NCBI GenBank assembly: GCA_013397845.1
Contig: VZTG01008995.1
Span: forward strand, 3,107 to 67,106
Direction of reading: 5' to 3'
Source of the DNA: Melanocharis versteri
Taxonomy: Eukaryota; Chordata; Aves; Passeriformes; Melanocharitidae
Length of the DNA stretch: 64,000 nt
The position numbers and the translations under genes are program-made. Each line of letters starts with the position of its first letter. Within the stretch, counting starts at the first letter, position 1. The notes under the pieces were generated by a model. The model was not told where the DNA came from. It worked only from the letters and a program-made list of their open reading frames with translations, and ran no database searches. Shown piece after piece: positions 49,901 through 61,900 of the stretch.

Positions 49901-52900
49901 GCAGCATCCCACGGTGCCATTAAGTTAGTCATTGGGCAAAAGCACACAGTCTGTTCCTTTCTGCAAAAATCAGACCAAAAGAGTTTTGGGTTGTTTTTCT
50001 GAAGTTGTTTTTAAAGTATCTTGTAAAAGAGCTGTATGGGGTTTGATCTGGTTTTCCTTTGGCAGTTGAACTGTTTTTCCCCAGTGGGCAAGGGTTTGAC
50101 ATGGCAAAGAACTTGTGCTCTGGCTGATAAAAAGCGTGAAATTTCACTTGCAGGTGCCAGGATCATCAGCGCTTCAGTGTCATCAGTGTCACTTCTGTTT
50201 GCCGGCTTGCTTTTTTTTAATGGTTTGTGCCAAGAAAAATGCTGTGTATGAAGATCTTATGTAGTAGCTTGTTTTTATTGTGCTATCCAACTAGAGTCCT
50301 TGCAGCAAGAAATAATAGGGAAGTTTGAGAGATTCAGAAGATAATTTCTGTCAGTCTCCTGTGCAGCGCAGCACAAGCAGGATTTTTGCAGGAAGATGGC
50401 ATTAATATTGCAGGGCGATGTTTGGCCTTTCCTTCTCTGTCTGAGGCAGCGCTGGGGAGAACCATGTGATTTCAGTGGGTGTTGAGAAGTTTCTGTGTGC
50501 AGAAATGCCTCCAGGGTTTTGTGAACACATCCCTGGAGGAGGCAGTCCCCCGTCACAGGACAGGCTCAGCTGAGCAGCAGTTTGCAGGTAAAGAAGAAGC
50601 CATAAAGTTTATGGGGCTTTCCAAACTGTAAGCATAGTGCTGTGTACAGACATAGGTCGCAGCAGGCTTTGCACTCTCCTGATGGGAGCAGCTCCTGCCT
50701 TTGCTTCCAGTGCATGGACTGATCCAGCTTCACTGCGGGAGGACACAGATGTAAGGGTGGTGAATGAATGAGGTTGTGCTCTGGCTGGGTCAGACCTAGA
50801 GAAAGATGGATGGTTTGAGTGCTTTCCTGTTTCGTTCCATGTTTCATGGAGCAGCTGCAGTAAGTTTGTAGTTTCGGTGAGAAAATGTCTCCCTCCTCCC
50901 CTGTTTTCCTGGGAGCAGTCTGCTGCAGCCTTAACACTTGTGCTGCTTGTGCCCTAAATAATGATACAGCATTTGCCTGTGAAGCAAGAGGAATTGTGCA
51001 AAAAATACCTTAATTGTTTACTGCTACTGGAATTTTAACTGGTATAGTATAACAAAGATAGACCGATACTCTGAACAGTGTTGTAATACAAGGAACTCCC
51101 AACTCCCATCCAGATCGTCTCTCCCTCTGGATTGCAGTCATTTGAATATAGATTGAAATCGCATTTAGCTGCTTTAATGAAAAACAAATGCACTCCCTGG
51201 CTTGCTCTGTTCGCGATGTTCAGGCTCTGTGGGAGCGGTCTGGGCGGCTGCAGGCACAGCACGGCCAGGGCCAGGCAGCCAGGTTTTTGTTTCTTTTCTG
51301 GAACTTCCTCCCTAAGGGCACCCCATGATGTCAGAGAGCCGGGAGCTCGCGGCAGCCAGGCTGAGCGCGCCGCTGGCAGTTCCCAGCCGGGCTCGGCCTC
51401 GGAGGCACTGCCGGGAGCTGGAGGCAGCAAACAGCCTGTTCCTCCGAGCTGCGGGTAGCTCAGAGCCTCTTGCGATCCTCCACCAGCCCTGTGTGACTGA
51501 GCATCATCACCTGTTAGAGGTCTGACGGCAGCATGGTAGCCAGGGGGGCAATGGCACGTTTCTGGAGTCTGGAGAGCCTTCAGATGGGTACGTGTGAGTA
51601 GAACATGCTCGCTCTTGCTTTTTTCACGGTGTTTTTTGATTGAACTGATAAACAGTGCCAGTCAGGGGGCCTGACTCTGATGACACTTACTCTGTGTCCT
51701 CCCTGGGGACCTGCAGAACTGGTGAAAAGCTGCTAGGAGGTCTGCATCGGTCCCAGGCTTCCTTTTAAGTTTTTTGCATCCCGTTGGTGCAACCGGGAAA
51801 GCACACCCCTCCCTCCGGTATTTCTGTCTGTATACAATAGAGGAAAAGATGCAGAATGCAAGCGACCGATTTCACTTGATTCTACCCTACAAAGTCAATG
51901 TAAGCTTGTTGATTTGGTACAGGGTAACAAACAGCTTTCTGTCCCAGAATTGTAGTTATTTTTTGTCTGGAGCCAAATGAATTAGGTTATTTTGATGTGC
52001 CATTATTACTGGAACAACCCCAGAGGCAGTACAGATAGTACAGTGGAAATGTGTAAAGGATCACTGGGATTAATCTTTTGGACGTTACTTTATAAGATAA
52101 AAATTGATTTAATTAAATATTTATTTGCAGATTTTTTTAACAAAGCATTTTCAGTAAGTTTTGCAAGATGTATTTTAAAAGTTTATCAGTGCTCAGATTA
52201 ATGAGTTTGTAGGGAAAAAAAAATCTTGATTTTTTTAAATAGGGGTTCTGCATCCACCCTGCTTAGGCAGATTATACTGTTAATGTGAGTGTATATTTAA
52301 AATGCTGGAGGGTAGAAGAGGATGGTTAAATAGCCATGTTCTGTTGTATCAAGACTATGCCATATTTTTCCATTTTTAATGGAAAGAAAAATCTTGCAAG
52401 TTTTTTAGTGTATCTGTGTGGTGATCTGCTTTGATCTCTCTGGCAAATTAATGCTCAGATGAGCGAAGATGCTAGTGATGGTATGTGTGCCCTGAGGAGG
52501 AGGTTGCAGTATTTCTCCCTATAAGGTAAATAGCAGATGGCAGCAGAGTGCCTGGTGGTAGTAGGTGCATGGACTAAAGCCAGGAGTCGTCTCTCCACAA
52601 CTCTCACCCATCTGGAGCCCAGAGCTCAGCAGACAGGCAGTACCCAGGTTTGAAGCAGAGTAGAGAAGAGGCAGTGTCAGAGTCCTGCTGCTCGGCCTTG
52701 CTGCTTGTTGGAATTGGCAGATTCCATAATTCTGCTTAGAGGTCCCTTTCCAGGCACTCAGGAGTAAGAGCTGCTCTATTGCCTGTGTGGCAACTTATCT
52801 GGGGCACACTAACCTTTAACAAAGAAGTTCAGTGCTAGCAGCCTATTCTGAATTTTACTTTTTGCTTTTTAATGTGTTTTTGAGCTTTGTGTGATCTTCA

Positions 52901-55900
52901 GGCTCTCTAGTTCACAGCTTGGGCTTGCCATAAGAATAAATCTTTAGGAATAAATTAACAAGGACCAGAGAGTGCACTCAAGCACGGGGCCGCTGGTCAT
53001 GAATGCTTCTTGATCCTGGGTGGTTTGAATGTTTGCAGGCGGCTTTCAAAGGCAAACCCACTTGGACAAGGTTCAGCACTGAGCAGTGTGGGTGTCAGTC
53101 AGTCAGACTTGTTCCTGAGGTCAGCCCTCAGTTCTCTTCCTCTGCCAGTGCGGAGGTGATCGCCGAAAGGATCTGTCACCCAGTGGTGTACCCCAAATGG
53201 GTTTTACAGTTTTATACAGTAACAGTGTTTCTCCTGGCTTATGTGGCTGTGTAATATGACGAAACCCATTTTAGCCCTGACCTCTCTTTCTATACAAAGC
53301 TGCCTCTTTGGTCAGAAAATGTACAATTGTCAAACCAAGAAATTTTTTGTGATTTGGGACAATTAAAACAGGTTTTTTATAAGGCAGTTCCACTGTGCCC
53401 AGTCTGAACTTCCTGTCCCCTTGAGCCTTGCTGCTGCCAGAGCCTCCCTGGTGCACAGGAGAGGTGGCAGCAGCCAGCACAGAGCTCGGGCTGCACATGG
53501 GCTGCCCAGCCCTCTCACAGGTGAGTGGGCATGGAGCCATTGGGTCCTTACGTCCCTGCAGGAGATGTGACGGTGTGAGGGCACCCAGCCTGGGGGTGAC
53601 AGCATCCCCACTGACTGCTGGGGGCTGCTGGGGCTCTCTCCTCTGCCACCTGGGAAACGGCATCGGGGCCTCCCTTCTGATACAGGTCATTTAAGGTTTC
53701 CTCTGGTAAAAAGTAAGTAAGGGGTTGTTGTCGTTCTGTTTTTTTTGTGTAAAAAAGTTTCTCGGTTTTATCAGCTGCTAAATAAGAAAAGTCTGAAGAA
53801 GAGTAAAACGCCTTTAATGACAGACAGGTGGTTTTCCTGAGAGCTCTGCTGCCCTCCAGTTCTGCTGTTATTGTTTTATTCCTGACAACAAAGGCAATTT
53901 CTCAGCAATTCCTCTTGCATTGTTGTTTTTCTTTGAATCATAGAAATGATGAAGCAAACAGCTGTTGCACTTTTGTTTTAGCTGCTGCAGATGGTGGGAC
54001 TGAATCTTCAGCCTTAGTGGATGACAATGGCAGTGAGGAAGATTACAGCTATGAGGAGCTTTGCCAAGCTGCTCCCAGGTACCTGCAGCCCGGAGGGGAA
54101 CAGCTAGCAATTAATGAGGTAATGTCCGGGGCTTTGCACTGCTGGAATGATGGGACAGGGAGGCCAGGGACAGGGATGGGGGATACAGAGGGATGTTTTC
54201 CACAGGTCTGAGATTTCATATTCATTAAAAATGCAGTGGCAGTATCTAGTTTCTTTGAGAAGCATTTTTGTTTGTTCAGTAGTAAATACCTTTTTGTGGG
54301 TAAAACTTTCTTTTGTACACTCTTTTATTAACATCGTTGTGGTTATTGCAGTATTTCAGTAAACTGTGATTCCATCTTATAACCTCTCCTAGTGTTTCCT
54401 CCACTATAGGAAGGGAGTGGGGGAAAGGGGACAGCTTGAGTGGGTTTAATTTTCCCTCTGGGTTTTAAACCACCACAGACTGTAACCGTTACCCTATGTA
54501 GCTGCTCTGGAGCAGGATTCTAATTGTTTTCACTAATGAATAGATGGATAGATTTCTGAAAATCTGAAATTGTAGTTTTATCCTGTAACAGGAGTAATAG
54601 TAGGCACTCTAGTGAGCTATTTTTATCTCTTTGTAGTTTATAAACACTTCATAGTTTGTCTTCTGTGCTTCACAATCTTGTTTTCTTCCTATCTTAGCTG
54701 ATAAGCGATGGCACTGTCGTCTATGCAGAGGCTCTCTGGGATCATGTCACTATGGATGATCAAGAGCTGGGCTTCAAAGCTGGAGATGTCATTAGAGTTC
54801 TAGAAGCTTCCAACAAAGACTGGTGGTGGGGAAGAAATGAGGACAAGGAAGCCTGGTTTCCAGCTAGCTTTGTCAGGGTGAGTAACTGTTTTGCTTCTTG
54901 CCTTTGCACCATTGCAAGATTCCTAGCAGAGCACAACAGTTGTCATGGCATTACATTTCACACCTGATCCTCAGCATGTTTATAGCTGAACATCAGTGCT
55001 GTAAACCCTAATGAGTTCACAAGGAAAAAAGCAGTAGACAATCACACCCTAAGATCCCTTAGCTCCTCTGACAATTTTACTCTGTCTTCTTCCTTTGTTT
55101 GGTCTCTTTGTAACCAAAGGAATTTCTCAAACAAGAGCAGAAAGCTCAACCAGAAGTCATCAGTGTATACAGAGAGGACACAACAGTTCTCATAAGGGTT
55201 GGGGAGAGCTATGCTGCAGGGATTCCTTGGTAAAATAGGGCTTAATTTATTATCAATGACATTGTGTAGAAATCTGGTTCACAGTCTGAACACTGCAGTC
55301 AGAACTCACCCAGATTAATGACAGTATAACTCTCAGATGGTACAAAATTGAGGTATGTTTTAGAAAGTAATTTGAACTACCTTGTGAGAACCTGTAGTGA
55401 AGTTTGGGCCACACTGCGTGAAGTACTACATACACAAAGTGCAGCAGGTGGTTCCTCCCTTTTGCCTTCCTAGATCTCTAGACAACATGGGCAGTCAGAC
55501 AGAAGTCAAAAAAGGAGATGCTGCTGTCTACATTGTACAGATGGGGCAGAGGGAAACTGAAAGTGGTTGAGTGTCTACTTTTGTAACTTTCGGCCTTATG
55601 CTAACTTGGCCAAACACATCAACTATTAGTTAGGGACAGAAATAAGCTTAACTCTGCAAAGTACATGGACAGCACAACAAGGTCTCTCTCAAAAACTGTG
55701 AGTAGAAAGCCATGTATTTAACCAGACAGAAATCTCAACACTTCATTTGAATATGCAGTGAGTACAATGAGATAAATCCTGTTGTGAAACCCTCTCTGTA
55801 AGGTAAGAATGAGACCATTTCTGTATCCACTCTTCTCTTCAGTATAAGAAGTTTGTAACAGTTTTACCACATTTTGTAAAACTTTCTGCTTCATTCTAAT

Positions 55901-58900
55901 TGCTTTGTTTGTTCTGGCTGCAGCTGCGAGTTAATCAGGAAGAAGTGCCAGAAAATTGTAGTAACATCCAGGACGAAGAACAAGATTCAGATACTAGCAA
56001 GCATCGGCAGAAAATAGCTGAAAATAGGGATCAGATGAGAACCAACGTTATACAGGAAATTATGAAAACAGAACGAGTCTATATCAAGCATCTCAAGGAC
56101 ATCTGTGAGGTACGTGCTTTAACCTGAGGACGTTCTGCTGACCTAATGAGAACAAATCATTCCATATAAGTTGAGAACCACAGTGGTTTCTTGTATCAAA
56201 ATACTCCCAATTGCGCTTCTGAGGCTGTCGGTCAGATCCTTCTTGTTTCCTCTTACGGCTTTCCTCTCTGATGACTGCCATGAGCCATTGCTTCCTTTCT
56301 TTTAAAAAAACTTCCATTTTTGACAGTGAAAAAGTGCCTCTCTGGCTGCTATTTCCATAATAGATGAGAGAAGGAAGTCCAGTTTATTTAGAGCTTTGTG
56401 CCACTATATAGAAAACTTTGACTAACTGTAGTGAAATAATTTACAGTTTAGTGACAAAACTTCTTGGAAGTAACTTGGAAAGAGTATTTGCTAAGTGGTT
56501 TTTTTCCCCTGTTTTCTCAAGCGAGGAGATTTTTACTGGATGCTTAGGAGCTATGAAGAAATCTAAGTGTGTTTTAGGTCTACCTTGCTTGTTTGAACCA
56601 TAAAATGGGGATGGTTTTCTGCTTTTTTTCTCAATATTTGTTGGAGGCTCACACTTGGACAAGAAGCTTCTTAATACTTTTCACTGAAGTTTGCCTCTTC
56701 TGACCTGGATTGTGATGCATGTGACGTGTATTTGACTTGTATTTGTGGTTTGCATCTGGAATGTTGCTAAGCAACCTACAAAAATATTCTTTGTACCCTT
56801 AGTTTGCTAGGTCTGTCCTTGTATTTGTCATGCTGTCATCTTGTAGTCCACCACTTATCATTAGATTATTTAGTTCACAGCAAAGTAGACAAGACAAGGC
56901 AGCAGTAGGTTTTGATTTCTTTTTTCATTTTTAGATCAGGCCTTTTTTATGCATCTTGAAGAGAGAAAAAAAGGAGAGAAAGGACAAAAATTGGTTACTA
57001 ACTGGCTAATTTTAAAACATTAAATGTAAATTTTGTCATTTGTATTCATTATTTACTGAAGCTAGTAAGATTGATTGTGTGCATGAAAGATCAGGGAAGA
57101 ATCTGTACACTCTGCTATGCTACTGCCATGGTTAGCTGAGTTGTAGGGCATGACTCTGATATTTTACTGACCTGTTAAGACTTAGACAGATATTAATTTT
57201 CTCTAGTACGTATATTTTATACCTCATTTTTAATATCTGGCAAGCCTCTGAGTTTAGTAGAGGAGAGCAAGCACACATTTTGCAAGAAGAGAAGCAATGT
57301 GCCATGCTCAACATGTGGGGTAGAGATGGCCTGCTGCCCTCAGAGTGAATCTGTAGGGTGGTGCAAGTAGGACATAAGGCTGAAAATACGCTCAAGTAAA
57401 ACCAGGCCAGAAAAGCTACACAGATAGTAACCCAAATTTGCAAGCTCAGCCCTAGAATGAAAATACACTCAGACTTCTCGTAGCCAGGATCATGAAGCTG
57501 GAGTATACCCATAAAACATGTTTTACATTCAAGAAGTGTCTGCAGTCCACATTACAGGAGCCACACAGGAATTGGCTTTCCTTGTTGGTACAGTAGGGAA
57601 TGCAGTAGCTGGCTTGCAGCGTAGCCACTGCACAGCTCTCAGAGCAGATGGCTGTGGAGGAGACAGAAATATTCGTAACAGTGCCAGCAATATCCAGCGT
57701 TGCTTCCTGGTAAACCTCACCAGAGCAACTACAAGGCTGTTTCAGCTGTCTGCTCCCAAAGCTGTCTGGGGGAGGCCTGCCTGACAGCAGCCAAATCGAG
57801 GAGCCTGGCAGATAGCCCCTATCACATCAGTTAACCTTTGCACTCCCTGAACCCTGGTGCCGTAAGTGCTGTGAGATTGTGAGCACAGCAGCTGCTCCTG
57901 GAGGTTCACTCCGTGTGCTGTATAACAGGGAGATGCAAGTGGCTTTACACCCAGGAGCTTCTCTGGTTCATTTGGGGTACCTGGGGACAGGAGCCGGACC
58001 CCAAGAATCCGTGTGTGAACATCTCAGATACAAATCTGAGCTTGTGTTTCTGTGTATGTGTGGCTGGAAAACCACCCCCTTGCCTGGAGACCACAGGGGT
58101 CTTGCCAAAGCTCCAATGATTTTGTTTGGGGTAGGACCTGTCTGACATCCTCAGAGTAAGGAGTGTTTTTTGTTTCATTTCAGGGTTACATTCGGCAGTG
58201 TCGCAAACATACAGGAATGTTCACCACAGCTCAGTTGAGCACCATTTTTGGAAATATTGAAGATATTTACAAGTTCCAAAGGAAGTTTCTGAAGGATCTT
58301 GAGAAACAGTACAACAAAGAGGAACCTCATCTGAGTGAAATAGGGTCATGTTTTCTTCAACATGTAGGTTGGAAAAGTTGGTTTTATTTATGAAGTTAAC
58401 AAAATATGATAATAAAAAGCCAAGTTACCGTATTAGGAGGGGATTTTAGTAACAAGTGCTTCTTAAATACTAAACTGGCAGCATTTTAGGATGTAAAGTA
58501 ACTTGCAATTAATTAAATATTTGTTTTAGATTTCTCCTCATATTTAGCAATCATGTAATTTTGTAAACAGTTTTTAGTTTCCTTGTCAAAACTGTAATGA
58601 TCACAGATGAGCTGCATTATTTGCAGTGATGTCATATTCAGCATGTAAAAACTTCATAAAGACATTTGAGGAAGGTAGGTAGTGTGGAAATAGTGAGTAC
58701 TTGATAGACACTTGCTAAGCCTATAGCTGTCTTCCCCAAAGAAAAATACTTCTTAAAGCGGGTTTGATTATGCTGACTCAAGAAGAGACCTTTATTTCTG
58801 TGTTCTGACAAAGAAGGGTACATAGTTTTGACAGCTACAGAGTAGATTTCTGCATACTTTCAAGGCTGATCAGCCCAGAAGCAATGGATTACTTAATCTA

Positions 58901-61900
58901 ATGATATATAATAGATGTTAAAAAATAGCTTTTCTCCTTTATAGACAAATACTTTAGTAAAGCTGTAACTTTTTTTTTTTTAATATAGCAAGAAGGCTTT
59001 GCTATTTATTCAGAGTATTGTAACAATCATCCCAGTGCCTGCATTGAACTCTCCAAACTGATGAAGCAGGGCAAATACCGCCACTTCTTTGAGGCCTGTC
59101 GCTTGCTTCAGCAGATGATTGACATTGCCATTGATGGTTTTCTTCTCACGCCTGTTCAGAAAATCTGCAAATATCCTCTGCAGCTTGCAGAATTGCTCAA
59201 ATACACCACTCAGGAGCACAGGTGAGAGAACTGAAACAACAAATTCTGTAATAGTAGTAACACCTAATTTCTCAAGTTTCCTGGGTGACACAACACTGAA
59301 GCTTTTGAGATCAGGAACAAAACTGCCATGGACCACGATAGGCAGGGCATCTTGGAACCATCACAGACAGTCACAAAAACAGTATCTGAAAATGCAGAAC
59401 AGAGGACAGAGAGGATGCAAGATAGAATGAGGAATAAGTCAAAGAAGGAGAAGGAAGAGAACACAGTGCTGAAATAGGAGGCAGGGAAGGATGTGTAATT
59501 CAGAGTGAGAAAAAGGCCAATGTGTCAGAGAAATCAAGGAGGAGGAAATCCAACGAAGAAGAGGGGAAGACTCATAAAAGTTGTGGATGTAAGAAAAAGT
59601 AAAGAGTGCCTTAGAAAAAACCACAACCTGAGCAAATTAGGAGGTAATTTTTTTTAGAAACTTAGTAGTAATAAATATTGCCGGAGTTTGCAATAAAGTC
59701 CAGATATTAGATTTTCAGTTGGCATAAATAAAAATTGAAGTTGCAGGTTATTAGCCTTCCTGGTATACCCCTGCGCTGATTAAATCTTTGACTAAATTAA
59801 GATTTTATCTATAAGTGTCTGTCTTTTTACCTTGTATAATTGCAAGAAAATTATTCCATTGTGACCTCTGTGCTCGAAGTCCAAATGAAGCCTGAGGCAA
59901 TGCTTCCTTGGCCAAAGTCAGTACTTTAACCTCGAGAAAATTTCTCTTGGAGACCACTAGATTTTTGCCAGGGGCAAAATACAAGGTGTGTGAAGTACTG
60001 ACATTTAGATGTGAAATGCCTCTGTTCTGTTCTGTGACTGCATGGAAGTGCTGCAATAACAATTACTAACAAGAGTTTCTCTTTCACTGCTACTAGTTTT
60101 AGAAAGGTTATTCTGTGAGCTATTAAACCTACAGATAAAGTGACATCAAGGTCTTGTCAACTTCCACCTGTAGTACCTGTTTTCCTCTTGTGTGGCACAG
60201 CATCCAGAGATGCCTTCAAGCACAGAGAGGTGCCCACTGTGCAGAGATGCTCACAAACAGGCAGACCTACACCCACACGGAGCCTTGGGAAAGCTCCAGC
60301 CACCTGGGGGTTTTGGTAGCATTTTGTTTCCATAAAAAAATTTAGGTTCCAATATGACCAGCCTGCTGTGAAGGCCACAAGTTGTGTAGCAAGTGTGGAA
60401 TAAATACTCACCAACAGAGTAAAAAGGAACTGAGATAAGGAAGGGCAAGTGTAGCAGTATGGATATCATGTGGTCACCCTGTGGGACGTCTCCCTGACGT
60501 TGGTAGAATCCTGTTATTGTTAATCTCACTTTTTGTGTGGCAGAATAGGGTTTCCACAGATATAAATAAAGATAGGAGAGAATGCACACATTCAGAAGGG
60601 AAGCGCATCCATCAGCAGCAGGCGATGAAAATTGGAACTGAGACAGAAGCAGATAAAAAGGACAGCAAGGCTAACCCCTTGGCAGGATTTATTTCTGGTT
60701 CGTGCTGTTTTCTGCCTCTGGCTCCCTTTTCTGCCAGAGGCATTCTGACAAAAGAGGGAAAGCAGCTGCTCTGCTGGGAGTCCTAAGGCAAGAAATATGT
60801 CTCTTCCTTTCTCTCTTCTGAGAGCCTCCATTTGAGGAAGGTGAAGGAGTGATGGATGCTATTCAGAGGAGAAAAAAAAGCCTGCCTGCACCTTGGGGAG
60901 ATTCATAGGCATATTGGGAGCTCAGGAAAGAAGGAGGAGAGCAGAGCATTGGAGGAAGGACAGGAGGATTGGCCTGAGTTGATTGCATTAGTCCCAAAGC
61001 AGGAAGGTGGCCATCATGGCTCTCACATGTTTGTCCCATGGGAACGGGATGCTTTCTTCCTTTTGTCTCCTTTAATTCCTCTCTCTGGTGCCCCTGTTCT
61101 TGTGCTCCTCTCTCACCCTGTGTGGGATTGCTTTTGATTTATTTTCCTGTCCACCTAGCATTCCTCAGTTGTGTTCATTGACCCAGCCATTGGGAGCAAG
61201 AAGGAGAAAATACAGTTGTTAAACATGACTAAATGAATGCCCTTCCCAAAAAATCCCACTAAAATCTTGCTTAAAAGCACAGTCCTTTGTTGAAATACAG
61301 CTATCACTGAGGTCAGTGGGAGTTCTAACATTGTTTTCAGTAGAGACAGTGTTGCAGTTCATTAATCTATCTCCTCTGCCTCCTTTCACCAGTCTAATAC
61401 TTTGCTCCTGGACAAGCCCAGCAGTACAGCAGCACTGAATTATACAGGCTACTGTCTGGGGTTTGGGATAACGGGAATCAGGCTTCTCTTATTTAAGTAC
61501 CTGAGTAGAGGGATGAGTGGATCGTGTGGGCTAGTACTGCTAAGCATTGTGGTTACATCATGTCCATTGTATAAGTAATCTTTGAACCGTGCCTACATTT
61601 CCCAGTGATTATAGCAACATAAAAGCTGCGTATGAGGCCATGAAGAACGTGGCATGCCTGATCAACGAGCGGAAAAGGAGACTAGAAAGCATAGACAAGA
61701 TTGCACGTTGGCAAGTCTCCATCGTAGACTGGGAGGTGAGTGTCAGCCTATGCCTTTCCTGGGCAAAGGTACTGTGTACAATACTTGATGTCCCCTGCAG
61801 GATATCTCTTTCTGCGTAGGTGGTTGTTTATGGTGTCTACTTTTCAAGTGGTCGTTGCTCAGTTAAAAGTCCAGTTGCTTCATTTGCAATGTTTCTGTTA

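Larger units (their letters stand above)
45384..53981 (+). other. SPATA13: Intron of SPATA13 (8.6 kb) containing an alternative first exon
   Basis: Phase 1 intron. Besides the alternative promoter and exon near 51.2-51.6 kb and the mobile elements at 46.4-47.4 kb, I see only short frames. GC-richer patches at 49500-49760 and 53380-53690 show no supported exon. Confidence 0.8.

Noticed and set aside
53271..53690. 139-codon minus-strand frame just before an SPATA13 exon
   Set aside because: It sits in a GC-richer intron patch with an overlapping frame on the plus strand. No domain, promoter or splice sites support it.
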